Source: an uncultured Methylococcaceae bacterium
GTDB lineage: Bacteria; Pseudomonadota; Gammaproteobacteria; Methylococcales; Methylomonadaceae
Assembly: GCA_903928685.1 (NCBI GenBank)
Contig: CAIYRS010000007.1
Location: 1-44,000, forward strand
Direction of reading: 5' to 3'
Length of the DNA: 44,000 nucleotides
Shown: positions 1 through 7,674 of the stretch, piece after piece
How the letters are laid out: each line of letters opens with the position of its first letter
Position numbering within the stretch: the stretch's first letter is position 1
Program-made: the position numbers and the translations under genes
The notes under the pieces: generated by a model
What the model saw: only the letters and a program-made list of their open reading frames with translations
The model's database searches: none
Told to the model about the DNA's origin: nothing

Positions 1-1101
1 CAGCAGGAAAATTTCCAAACCAATGGCCCATTGCAAGGCATTGACAAAATTCTTGTCTTTGTATTTGAACGGCACGACCCCGCAACCGGCATCGCATTCG
101 ATGTCCATGACCACCCATTTGCCATTGTGGGCATGGCTGGCATTGGCAAATTGGCGTTGCGAGTCGCCGGAGGCGGTGACGGTTGCGCCAAACAACACTT
201 TCCCCACATCCATGGTGATGTTCTTGTTTTTGTTGAAGGCTTCGGCAATCTGCGCCGCGCCGGAGGAGAATTTGAAATCGCCTTCAGTGCCGTAGCTGTG
301 GAATTGGATGTGCGTCAAGTGCATGGGCAAGCCGCCGATGCCTTGGATGGTGTCCAGCGTAGTTTGCACGTTACCGGGTACGCCTAAGTTACAGCCGTGG
401 ACATGCAGCGGATGGCTAACGCCCAATTCTTTAACCGCGGTTGCCAACACTTGCAAAATGTCGCGTGGCGTTACCCCGTAATGGGCGTTTTGCTCGTCCA
501 AATCCAGTTTGCGCTGGTTGAATTTGAAGGCATTGATGCCGCCAGGATTCACGACTTTTACGCCGATGGCTTTAGCGGCATTCATCGTCCACGCGACATA
601 ATCGTTGATGGCTTTTTGGTCTTTTTTGGCGGTGAGCATCCGCAGCAAATAATCATCGCTGCCGAGCATGACGTAACCGCCTTTGTCCAAAATGGGAATA
701 TCGCCCATTTCCATGTGCGCTTGGCGGGCGTTGATCGGCAATACGGCGGGTTCAAACCCAGCGGTGTAGCCCATTTCTGCATAACGGTAGCCTGTTACAA
801 ACGTGCTGGGCATGGCGTGCCCGCAACCGGAGCGGCAAATATGGGTGCTGGCGACAGGGTCTTGGCGGTGATCTTCCGGCAACATGGTACGGGCGATATT
901 GCCTTTGCCGCCGCCGATGTGCGTGTGCATATCGATAGCGCCGGACATCACGACTTTGCCCCTTAAATCGTATTCTTTATCGGGTTTGGCTTCCGCTGGC
1001 GGGTTGATGATGCGCCCGTCTTGGATGTAAATATCTTGTTGTTGGCCTGCGATGCCAGCGGCGGGGTCGTAAATGGTGCCGCCTGTGAGTTTGATTAACA
1101 T
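1..1101 (-). CDS. fhcA: Formylmethanofuran dehydrogenase/hydrolase subunit A, C-terminus cut by window edge
   Basis: The minus-strand frame is open from the ATG at 1101 to the window edge and gives 367 residues. The family is about 550 residues, so roughly the C-terminal third is missing. It begins MLIKLTGGTIYDP and carries the amidohydrolase metal-binding pair in DMHTHIGGG (His59 and His61), followed by the family-typical stretch RTMLPEDHR. In methylotrophs the Fhc complex converts formyl-H4MPT to formate plus H4MPT through a methanofuran-like carrier, and subunit A is the formyl-hydrolysing subunit. An AAGGA ribosome-binding site precedes the ATG. The upstream partner fhcB is separated from it by about 1.4 kb of unrelated genes, which is unusual. 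The family call is very secure; the catalytic role rests on family knowledge. Confidence 0.96.
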   Translation of the reverse strand, partial: MLIKLTGGTIYDPAAGIAGQQQDIYIQDGRIINPPAEAKPDKEYDLRGKVVMSGAIDMHTHIGGGKGNIARTMLPEDHRQDPVASTHICRSGCGHAMPSTFVTGYRYAEMGYTAGFEPAVLPINARQAHMEMGDIPILDKGGYVMLGSDDYLLRMLTAKKDQKAINDYVAWTMNAAKAIGVKVVNPGGINAFKFNQRKLDLDEQNAHYGVTPRDILQVLATAVKELGVSHPLHVHGCNLGVPGNVQTTLDTIQGIGGLPMHLTHIQFHSYGTEGDFKFSSGAAQIAEAFNKNKNITMDVGKVLFGATVTASGDSQRQFANASHAHNGKWVVMDIECDAGCGVVPFKYKDKNFVNALQWAIGLEIFLL

Positions 1102-1181
1102 GGGGTTTCCTTAAAACGGATTTTGTAATTTAAAAATACAGTAAATTGGCGATAGTTTGGTCGCGTATAAATGTTTGCTGA

Positions 1182-1598
1182 TTATTGGGGAACAACAACG
1201 ACAGGCGTTAAACCCATGCGCGTGGCTCGTTTAGCAAATTTTTTGTCATCAAAAGAAGCCATTTTTGCGCAATCTTTATAGCTGGCGTGATGCAAAGCAT
1301 CGGCAAAATCAAGACCACAATTCATAGTGGCAACAGCCTGTTGAATATCCTCCCTGTCTTCTAAACTGACATATTCAAGCGACAGCAAATGATGGAATAC
1401 AGTGGCTATTTCTGTGGCTGAAAAAGCGTAGTAACCACGCATTACCCATTCAAATTCTAGCAAAACAGTTTTGCAAACCATCAGGGCTTGGCCAGACTCC
1501 ATAAGTGACCTTGCAAGCTCATGTTGCTTTTGAGCTTCTTGGTCAGCTTCATCCTGAATGTAATAACGCGCCAAAATGTTGGTATCAAGCCCTATCAT
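1182..1598 (-). CDS. PIN-domain toxin (VapC-like RNase)
   Basis: The 138-residue protein starts MIGLDTNILARYY, the PIN-domain N-terminus with its first metal-binding Asp. It continues with an internal acidic residue in VLLEFEWV and the second conserved cluster DFADALHHAS. PIN toxins cut RNA (tRNA, rRNA or mRNA) using Mg2+ held by these acidic residues; the target here is unknown. The start overlaps the end of the upstream AbrB-type antitoxin gene by 14 nt, so the pair should be translationally coupled and is best read as a type II toxin-antitoxin module. It lies between fhcB and fhcA in the same direction, so fhc transcription could read through it. Confidence 0.9.
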   Translation of the reverse strand: MIGLDTNILARYYIQDEADQEAQKQHELARSLMESGQALMVCKTVLLEFEWVMRGYYAFSATEIATVFHHLLSLEYVSLEDREDIQQAVATMNCGLDFADALHHASYKDCAKMASFDDKKFAKRATRMGLTPVVVVPQ

Positions 1599-1827
1599 CG
1601 TTCAATAAATTAGCTGGGTCAAAATCGGCTGGTACAGCGGCCCGACGGCTTTTTAACATGCCAAATCCTGTCGTGACTTGTTCAGTATTGTCATCGCTCA
1701 GGCGCAATTCGATATGGTCACCTACAATGGTGGCTAACATTTTACAGCCTGCATTGATACCCAATTGCTCCCGAATGCTTTTGGGGAGTGTTATTTGCCC
1801 TTTGCTAGTGACAGAGGTGGTTTGCAT
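1585..1827 (-). CDS. AbrB/MazE-type antitoxin (VapB-like)
   Basis: This 80-residue protein has the SpoVT/AbrB swapped-hairpin DNA-binding signature near its start (TSVTSKGQITLPKSIREQLG), followed by a short tail expected to bind the toxin (for example DFDPANLLNDD). The gene overlaps the PIN toxin gene by 14 nt. Such antitoxins neutralise the toxin and repress their own promoter, so an operator is expected just upstream of 1827; I did not define one. The antitoxin-first order and the overlap support a complete and probably functional module. Confidence 0.9.
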   Translation of the reverse strand: MQTTSVTSKGQITLPKSIREQLGINAGCKMLATIVGDHIELRLSDDNTEQVTTGFGMLKSRRAAVPADFDPANLLNDDRA

Positions 1828-1867
1828 GGTGTCCTATTAATACTATGTGTTATTGGCTTAAATTCAT

Positions 1868-2485
1868 TTAATCTTGTGCCCAAGTATCAAATATCTCATT
1901 CACACTCATTGCCAATTCTGGAAATAGATACGGCACGGCAATATCATCGTTGGTGTACATGTGCTGCAATTCATATTTTTGTTGTTCGTTTAATACGAAT
2001 TGGTGAATGGCTTGATGACCAGGAAACACTAGCCAATATTCCATCACACCGCTTTCTTGGTAAAGCTCATAGTTGGTGTGGATTTCCCGTTTGGCTGTGC
2101 CTTTAGAGAGGATTTCAATAATCCAATCGGGTGCGCCGTTGCAGCCTTGTGTATCGAGTTTTTCTTCCGGTTGACACACAACGCAAATGTCCGGCTGGAC
2201 AACGGTGTGTATCTCTTCATTTTTTAAGATCGATTTTTTGCGGTCATAAAGCCGGACATCAAACGGTGCGGCAAAAACACGGCATTTTTTGTGCTTAAAA
2301 AAAGCGTGTAGCAGCGCGTGTAAATTTCCAGAAATGCTTTGATGAGCAACGTTCGGCGCAGGCGACATCAGCATAATCTTGCCTTTAATCAGCTCCACCG
2401 CTTCCTTTAACTGCCATGTCAAATATTCGGCATAGCTGTAGCTTTGGGTTAAATCCAGTTGGTCGAGGAGGATGATCTTAGGCAT
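1868..2485 (-). CDS. Uma2 family (DUF820) putative endonuclease
   Basis: The 205-residue protein shows the Uma2/DUF820 layout: an N-terminal SYAEYLTW segment, ELIKGKIMLMSPAP, the central VQPDICVVCQPE strand, then PDWIIEILSKGTAKREIHTNYELYQESGV in pieces, which carries the PD-(D/E)xK-like acidic residues. Family members are common in cyanobacteria and methanotrophs, often in many copies, and are predicted restriction-endonuclease-fold nucleases with no established role. It sits between fhcB and the toxin-antitoxin pair, all on the minus strand. A hairpin repeat lies immediately upstream at 2512-2540. The family is confident; the activity is inference. Confidence 0.88.
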   Translation of the reverse strand: MPKIILLDQLDLTQSYSYAEYLTWQLKEAVELIKGKIMLMSPAPNVAHQSISGNLHALLHAFFKHKKCRVFAAPFDVRLYDRKKSILKNEEIHTVVQPDICVVCQPEEKLDTQGCNGAPDWIIEILSKGTAKREIHTNYELYQESGVMEYWLVFPGHQAIHQFVLNEQQKYELQHMYTNDDIAVPYLFPELAMSVNEIFDTWAQD

Positions 2486-2511
2486 AAGGCTCTCAATTTT
2501 GTAGCTACATC

Positions 2512-2540
2512 GTTGGGTTACGGCTAGCGCCTAACCCAAC
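2512..2540. repeat. Hairpin repeat overlapping the fhcB stop codon
   Basis: The arms GTTGGGTTA (2512-2520) and TAACCCAAC (2532-2540) are perfectly complementary around an 11-nt loop. The sequence looks like a common REP-type extragenic palindrome. The stop codon of fhcB (2531-2533) and its last codons, Cys-Arg-Leu-Gly, lie in the right half, so the palindrome has supplied the end of the protein. It marks the left border of fhcB with the inserted genes. Confidence 0.75.
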
Positions 2541-3796
2541 CTACATTGAGTTTCTATCGCATTCATTACGTCTGCGGTGCTTGGCAAACCAGAATCCCGC
2601 AATTTTTTCAACCGAATTGCCACAACGCTATCCATGCGGTAAACATGTCCGGCGTGGTCGATGCCGGGTGTGCCGACGGGGATGAACACATCGGGTTCTT
2701 TCTCAAAAACCATGCCGGAGCGTCCGACGACAATGGTTGGCAAGTCGGTCATAGGTGGAATGGAAGCGGTGTTATAGGCTTGTACCCAAACCAGCGCGTC
2801 CGCTTCGCCGTTTGCCACTAATTCACGGGAATCATTCAGGAACGGGTCGTATTCGGGATAGCCACGGCTAAAGCTTGTGCGTGCCGGATAGCCTGTCGTC
2901 CAACCACAAACTTGGTTGGCGGTTAGGTCGCCTTCTTTGCCTGACAGCGGCAAACCTGAACAGCGCGTATTCATGTCATTTAAGTCTTTAATCATTTCTG
3001 ACAGGGTTTGTACGGTCAGATCGGCTTGGCGGTAATCCAGTTGACCTGCCGACCAAGTGACTACGCCGTATTTTGCGGCTTTCAATTGGTCGGCAATGGT
3101 TTGCAAGTCGCTGACGGCAATGCCCGCCACGCTTTCGGCGCGGATCGGGTGTTTTTTAACTAAAGCCCGTAACACGGCGATAACTTCCGGCAAGTCGGCG
3201 GTGGCGCATTCCAAGACTTTGGCTTTATTGCCATTTGGTGAGGTTGAAGCCTCAGTAGACGGAGCTTTGCCCAGATAAATCACTTGGCGTTGGCTGCTGT
3301 CCTCTAAGAACATGGCATCTGTCCACAGATACCGTTCAAAAAAACGCGGTGCGAAGGATTCCAAATCCTTACCGACCACCAATAACACATCGCAACGGTT
3401 TTTGACTTCCGCCAGTGTGGTGTTCATCCACCCTGAGTCTTGCAAGACTAAATAATTAGTGCGTGCACGGGAAAAATTCATTTGATCGACCACCGCACCA
3501 ACGCGGTCTGCTAAGGCCAGCAAGCCGCGCATCCCGTTTACGTCCGTGGAGCAACCGCCAATCACTGGCAGTTTGGTGTCTTTCAGTAGCTCGGCAGCTT
3601 TGGCGACAGCGGCTTCTAGGCTGACTTCCTTGCCGTCCACGCGTGGGCTGGTGTCGCTGATGGGCTGTTCAAACAGTGGCGTGTTGACCGCGCAGCCGTT
3701 GGCGATCACTTTCACGGTGTTACCGTCTATTTGGATGCTCAGGTCATCGGTGCCGATGCCGCAAAAAGGACTGGGTACTTCGGTTATTTCGGTCAT
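2531..3796 (-). CDS. fhcB: Formylmethanofuran dehydrogenase/hydrolase subunit B
   Basis: The 421-residue protein has the FhcB/FwdB pattern: an N-terminal PSPFCGIGTDDL motif, PVIGGCSTDVNGMRGLLALA, and a C-terminal molybdopterin-enzyme-like half including IPPMTDLPTIVVG and PVGTPGIDHAGHVYRMDSV. In bacteria that use H4MPT for C1 oxidation, subunit B is needed for the formyltransferase/hydrolase complex but does not act as a true formate dehydrogenase. Its length is normal. The last four residues are encoded inside a hairpin repeat, so the native C-terminus may have been altered. fhcB is usually directly followed by fhcA; here a Uma2 gene and a toxin-antitoxin pair intervene. Confidence 0.95.
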   Translation of the reverse strand: MTEITEVPSPFCGIGTDDLSIQIDGNTVKVIANGCAVNTPLFEQPISDTSPRVDGKEVSLEAAVAKAAELLKDTKLPVIGGCSTDVNGMRGLLALADRVGAVVDQMNFSRARTNYLVLQDSGWMNTTLAEVKNRCDVLLVVGKDLESFAPRFFERYLWTDAMFLEDSSQRQVIYLGKAPSTEASTSPNGNKAKVLECATADLPEVIAVLRALVKKHPIRAESVAGIAVSDLQTIADQLKAAKYGVVTWSAGQLDYRQADLTVQTLSEMIKDLNDMNTRCSGLPLSGKEGDLTANQVCGWTTGYPARTSFSRGYPEYDPFLNDSRELVANGEADALVWVQAYNTASIPPMTDLPTIVVGRSGMVFEKEPDVFIPVGTPGIDHAGHVYRMDSVVAIRLKKLRDSGLPSTADVMNAIETQCRLG

Positions 3797-3924
3797 TAAC
3801 GGTCCTTACAAGAAGAGTTTTGGTAGGTTGGGGATGGCCCAACGGCTTGGTTTTAGTTTCGGTATTCTAACGCGATTTAAATTGGCTGTCTTAAGAAACA
3901 CGGCAATGAGCAAGGGCTGGCGCA

Positions 3925-4083
3925 TTAAAATGAAGATATTAGCCACATAATTAAATACTCAAAGACCGTGCTGTTGATGGCAAAACTGTGTTGTTTATCT
4001 GCAGCGGCACAATGCCGACACGCGAACGCATCGTAAAAACCACCAACTGCGCCTGTGCCGATTACTAAAACGTTTAGTGTCAT
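3925..4083 (-). pseudogene. Truncated ketopantoate-reductase-like fragment
   Basis: A 52-codon frame begins MTLNVLVIGTGAVGGFY, which is the N-terminal Rossmann GxGxxG nucleotide-binding motif typical of 2-dehydropantoate 2-reductases (about 300 residues). After about 17 residues the similarity stops and an unrelated tail runs to a stop at 3925. It abuts the IS5-type remnant that begins near 4095 in the opposite direction. The simplest reading is a panE-type gene cut off by rearrangement. The fragment is short, so any Rossmann-fold oxidoreductase is possible. Confidence 0.55.
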
Positions 4084-4094
4084 GGATTGGGTAA

Positions 4095-4456
4095 TTTAGA
4101 GTTTATGCCTTGGACAATCCGATCAGTCTGTTGCTAACCGCTGGCCAAATATCAGAATATACCCAAGCCGAATCATTGATTGCAGGCTTTACCACTGGGT
4201 ATGTTTTGGCGGATAAACGCTACGATTCGGATCAGTTCGTGGCCGCCATAACGGCTAGCCAGGTTGTTATTACTGTCATACCCTCGAAAAAGAACAGGAA
4301 AACACCAAGGGCGTTGGACAAAACCCTTTATAAAGAACGTAACCTGGTTGAGAGAAGTTAAAGCATTTCAGGCATGTGGCTACACGCTATGAGCGCTTGG
4401 CAAGGAATTATCTGGCCAAGCTCTGTTTGGTTTCCACGGTAATATGGCTCAATTGA
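4095..4456 (+). mobile_element. IS5-family transposase remnant, frameshifted
   Basis: The first part reads YALDNPISLLLTAGQ and GYVLADKRYDSDQFV, the region around the second catalytic Asp of IS5/IS1031-type DDE transposases, and ends NLVERS at a stop near 4359. The C-terminal part continues in another frame from 4361 with KHFRHVATRYERLARNYL, ending VIWLN and a stop at 4454-4456. Together they form the end of one transposase broken by a frameshift, with the N-terminal half missing. No terminal inverted repeats were recognised. A small palindromic repeat follows at 4485. Confidence 0.85.
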
Positions 4457-4484
4457 GAACACCAATTCGGCGCTTGGATCGGGG

Positions 4485-4578
4485 AATAGGATGTGCCTAC
4501 GAAGAAGTGCATCTGTCGAGTCACGCGAACGATGCGCTTCGTTCCTTTTATGCCCTTTGGGTACAGCACATCCTATTT
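4485..4578. repeat. Palindromic repeat family A, copy 1
   Basis: The outer arms AATAGGATGTGC (4485-4496) and GCACATCCTATT (4567-4578) are perfect inverted repeats. The interior holds GTGCATCTGTCGAG and an imperfect second stem. Related copies occur at 5570-5650 and 23380-23455, sharing the outer GGATGTGC and the core GCATCTGTCGAG. It has no coding capacity and looks like a small non-autonomous (MITE- or REP-like) element. Confidence 0.8.
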
Positions 4579-4652
4579 TTGCTGAATCATAGCTTTAGGG
4601 GGGATTTCCATATAAGAAACCCCACCCTAAATTCCAGAATCTTACAAAGTTT

Positions 4653-5054
4653 TTAGTTACCGTTAATCGTGGCTTTTTTCTCTTCAAAACCGCTATAGCC
4701 AATATGGCCTGACCTTTCTTCCTCTTCTGAGACAAATTTGCGATGGGCTGAATCAGTCGATGCTTTATCAGGATTGTTACTAGGAGCAACCGTTACAGTG
4801 CCAGTGGCTTGTTTGCCGTTAACAGCTGCCTTCTCTTCAAAACCGCTGTAGCCAATATGCCCTGATCTTTCTTCCTCTTCGGAAACAAATTTGCGATGGG
4901 CGGACTCAGCCGATGCTTTATTGCCATCTTTATCATGGTTAACCGATTCAGCATTGGCAGCAAAGTGTTCAGAGCCAGCAGTTACATCCGCAAATAAAGG
5001 TGCAGAAACTAAACAAGCAACTAAAGCAAAACTGGTATAAATATTTTTGTTCAT
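4653..5054 (-). CDS. Secreted protein with two near-identical repeats, unknown function
   Basis: The 133-residue protein opens with a signal peptide (MNKNIYTSFALVACLVSAPL, cleavage expected after FA near residue 22). The mature part is hydrophilic and contains two copies of a roughly 35-residue unit at about 46-80 and 97-132. Each unit reads SAHRKFVSEEEERSGHIGY and then SGFEEK; that 25-residue core is identical in both. The unit has an acidic EEEER run and conserved His, Tyr and Phe residues, but I recognise no family. An export role in the periplasm is inferred. The start is supported by GGAGAA just upstream. It was probably the downstream neighbour of hda before the restriction unit arrived. 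Confidence 0.8.
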   Translation of the reverse strand: MNKNIYTSFALVACLVSAPLFADVTAGSEHFAANAESVNHDKDGNKASAESAHRKFVSEEEERSGHIGYSGFEEKAAVNGKQATGTVTVAPSNNPDKASTDSAHRKFVSEEEERSGHIGYSGFEEKKATINGN

Positions 5055-5384
5055 GGTAATTCTCCAAGAATAAATTATGTTTGATGATGTTAATTTCGTA
5101 TTTTTCCGTCCTTGGTTTAAACAAGTTTGTTATCCATCACAATTGTCATTAAGCAGCTTCAATGCCATCATGTAAAAAAATTAAAAAAGACATTAATAAT
5201 CAATTACTAAAGAATATTTTTTGAAGAAAAATAACCGTAAAATTTTATCTTGTTTGCTTTGGGCCATGGTTAAATGGTTGAAATGAACACTTTTATTTGG
5301 TTGAAAACATCAACATGAATATTGATTTGATGAAGTAGCGTTGTTGCGTAAAAGAATAAGAGTCTGAATCAAGATTCTGACTTT
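5055..5384. other. A+T-rich intergenic region
   Basis: About 330 bp with no convincing frame. It is rich in A and T with homopolymer runs and should hold the promoter of the minus-strand secreted-repeat gene near 5055-5150. Nothing else is recognised. Confidence 0.6.
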
Positions 5385-5567
5385 TTAATCCCTAAGCACT
5401 TGCTTTAAAAAAGGAATCGTCAACTTGCGCTGTGCTGCCAGCGAGGCTTTATCTAGCTTATCCAGCAATGCCCAGAGTGAAGGCAAATCACGGTCGAAAT
5501 GGGTGAGCAGGAAGCGCCCGACTTGTGGGGATATGTCAAAACCGAGTTGTCCTGCTTTAAACATCAG
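5385..5567 (-). pseudogene. Duplicated 3' end of hda (left direct repeat)
   Basis: These 183 bp match 7675-7857, the last 60 codons plus stop of the intact hda gene, with 7 mismatches (about 96% identity). The match starts at the stop codon and ends abruptly at 5567, where a family A repeat begins. The fragment has no start and is not functional. With the intact copy it forms a direct repeat that exactly brackets the restriction-modification unit. Confidence 0.95.
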
Positions 5568-5569
5568 TG

Positions 5570-5650
5570 AATAGGATGTGCCAACGGAGAAGGCGCATCT
5601 GTCGAGTTATACGAACGATACGCTTCGTTCCTCAGTACACCTTAGTTCAT
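5570..5650. repeat. Palindromic repeat family A, copy 2 (decayed)
   Basis: It begins AATAGGATGTGC and has the family core GCGCATCTGTCGAG, followed by CGCTTCGTTCCTCAG. The right arm is eroded relative to copy 1. It begins three bases after the hda fragment ends, so it marks the left junction of the inserted segment. Confidence 0.75.
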
Positions 5651-5762
5651 CTTATTGGGTTGTTAATGCTAAGACCGTGTTGTTTAACCACAGCATAATC
5701 GGAGCGACAACACCGAATTATTTATCCAACGTTATGTAGGGATTTTAGCTGCATAAAAATAA

Positions 5763-6899
5763 CTACTGCAGTATTTTCGTCGCTAACGCCGCACCAATTT
5801 TTTCGGCAAGTAACACAGGGACTGCATTTCCAATTTGGCGCATAGCTTCACCCCATGCCCCCTTAATAACAAAGTCATCTGGAAAAGTTTGTATTCGCTT
5901 CGCCTCAAAAGTTGTGAAATATCGAACACTACCGTCATTAAAGCGAATCATATTTTCACCACCGGGTACACCGTGTCCACCTGCCTTAATGGTTTTAGAC
6001 GGCCAATCAAAATCACTGCCCGTATGTCCTGGATAAGTGCGGGCACCATCACGAAAAATATGATCAATTATTCCGTGGTTTGATTTCGGGTCTGGCGCAT
6101 CAAATAAAGCATCTCGGATAGTTTTCCAAGGTAGGGATTCGGGTTCAAACATGCCATACCTATCATATAACTTGGCTATTTTTTCTTTAAAAGAGCCTTT
6201 TAAAACAGGACGTAATGATTTTTGAATTTTATGACGCTCCCAATATTCCCATGTTATGTACATATCCCAAAGTAGCCTATCTTCAGAGTGCGTTGCTGAT
6301 GGAAATATCCAAGGTAGACAAAGGTCACTCCTAATGCCAACAATAACAACACGTTCGCGTGTTTGTGGAACACCATAATCGGCGGCATTGATTAACTTAA
6401 AAGTAACATCGTATTTTTTTTGCGTTGGATTATATCGATCAATATTCCGGAGCTGGTCAAGATGGTGTTCCCAATTTGAGTTTTTCGAAATGGCAAAATC
6501 AGGGTAACCCAGTCTTAAAATGATATATTCAAAATAATCCGAAAAACTTGGGCGAAGTAAGCCTTTTACGTTTTCAAATACAAAGGCTTTTGGAACAAGC
6601 CGTTCGATAGCCCTTATGGCATAAGGGAACATGTCGCGACTATCTTGATTGGCTTGATGCTTGCCGCCAAGTGAAAAAGGTTGGCAAGGTGGCCCGCCAG
6701 CGACTAAATCGATTTGCTCAAGACTATCTAAATCAAAATCTTTAATATCACCAAAAAACACACATTTGGGATCAAAGTTTTCAACGAGAGAATTACAGGC
6801 GTGTTTATTGAATTCCACAAATGCAGCATGTTTAAATCCTGATAACTCTAAACCTTTTGCTAATCCTCCTGCTCCTGAAAAAATTTCAAGGGTTCTCAT
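5763..6899 (-). CDS. DNA (cytosine-5-)-methyltransferase, Eco29kI-type
   Basis: Starting at the ATG at 6899 gives 378 residues with the C5-methyltransferase motifs in order: LEIFSGAGGLAKGLE (motif I, AdoMet), GGPPCQPFSLGG with catalytic Cys72 (motif IV), FVFENVKGL (VI), GVPQTRERVVIVG (VIII) and MRQIGNAVPV (X). It transfers methyl groups to cytosine in a specific site. Its partner upstream is an Eco29kI-like endonuclease, for which the known site is CCGCGG, so that site is the prediction. The gene overlaps the endonuclease frame by 14 nt. A GTG-rich upstream extension to 6941 is possible, but the start used here gives the canonical N-terminus and follows GGGGTG. All motifs look intact. Confidence 0.95.
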   Translation of the reverse strand: MRTLEIFSGAGGLAKGLELSGFKHAAFVEFNKHACNSLVENFDPKCVFFGDIKDFDLDSLEQIDLVAGGPPCQPFSLGGKHQANQDSRDMFPYAIRAIERLVPKAFVFENVKGLLRPSFSDYFEYIILRLGYPDFAISKNSNWEHHLDQLRNIDRYNPTQKKYDVTFKLINAADYGVPQTRERVVIVGIRSDLCLPWIFPSATHSEDRLLWDMYITWEYWERHKIQKSLRPVLKGSFKEKIAKLYDRYGMFEPESLPWKTIRDALFDAPDPKSNHGIIDHIFRDGARTYPGHTGSDFDWPSKTIKAGGHGVPGGENMIRFNDGSVRYFTTFEAKRIQTFPDDFVIKGAWGEAMRQIGNAVPVLLAEKIGAALATKILQ

Positions 6900-7542
6900 A
6901 TTGACACCCCAATGTTTGTAGATGTAGCTGAGTATTAGCAATGATTACGCTTTTTTCAGTATGTTTACCATTGCATTTATTAGCCAAAACTCTTCCTTCG
7001 TGAATAACATCCCAATCTGATTTTGCCTGCTCATACCGACCACTTCCGGGATCATGATTGCCAAAACCATCAACAACGGTATTCCAAAGTGGCTTGTTGA
7101 GTTTTATTAAAGCAGCTTCGATTGTGCTAATCATGTCTGAGCCTTCATCTTCAAAAATGATGAAGCGACACATAAAATCCTCAAGGCTCAAATCATTGCT
7201 TAAGCTAATGTTTCTACTGTGTTCTTTAAGTCAAGTAATAAGTTCGCGCGATGTGCTTAGTGTGTTTTCAGAAGCACGAGATTGCCTCCATCCTTTGGGA
7301 ACAGCTTTTCCAACATAGATAGGATAACTATAAGAAAGACGATTTAATTCTGCGTATTTTTTGTATAAAGAATTTTGTCCTGTGTAATAAAGGGCATATA
7401 CGCCTGTTCCCAAGAAAGATTCAGGCGGTGGAAGTGCATGAACAGGTGTTCCGTTAAAAAATCTAATTGCATCTTTTACCAATTCCGCAAATGCTTCATT
7501 TTTGTAAACATGTTCATTACGATCAAACGATTGTGGTTTCAT
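6886..7542 (-). pseudogene. Eco29kI-family GIY-YIG restriction endonuclease with an in-frame stop
   Basis: One continuous frame of 218 codons is broken only by a TGA at codon 104 (7231-7233). The N-terminal part has GVYALYYTG (Tyr49) and YPIYVGKAVPKGW (Tyr76), the GIY-YIG signature. After the stop the frame resumes LKEHSRNIS (His108) and continues with Glu142 and Asn154. These residue numbers coincide with the catalytic positions I recall for Eco29kI (Tyr49, Tyr76, Arg104, His108, Glu142, Asn154). The stop therefore sits at the catalytic arginine, most simply a CGA to TGA change. Length matches the family (about 214). The nuclease should be inactive, leaving a solitary methyltransferase. Confidence 0.9.
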
Positions 7543-7674
7543 TGAATAAATATTTCCTTATTTCAATAGAAGTATTTTCTCATACGGGATAATTTGTTGT
7601 ACTGAATGCTCATTTGAATGGCATCCATACATAACTTTAATTACAAGGTGGTTTTAAGATGATATTCATTCTAA

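Noticed and set aside
3960-4090. A plus-strand frame starting KDRAVDGKTVLF as part of a transposase.
   Set aside because: It is out of frame with the IS5 remnant, and the minus-strand Rossmann motif explains the right part better.
4444-4656. A 70-codon plus-strand frame.
   Set aside because: It runs through the family A repeat and the end of the IS5 remnant, has no ribosome-binding site and no family.
7231-7233. TGA read as selenocysteine or a programmed readthrough.
   Set aside because: The position aligns with a conserved Arg, no selenocysteine insertion structure was noticed after it, and Eco29kI-type enzymes are not selenoproteins. A nonsense change is simpler, though not excluded.
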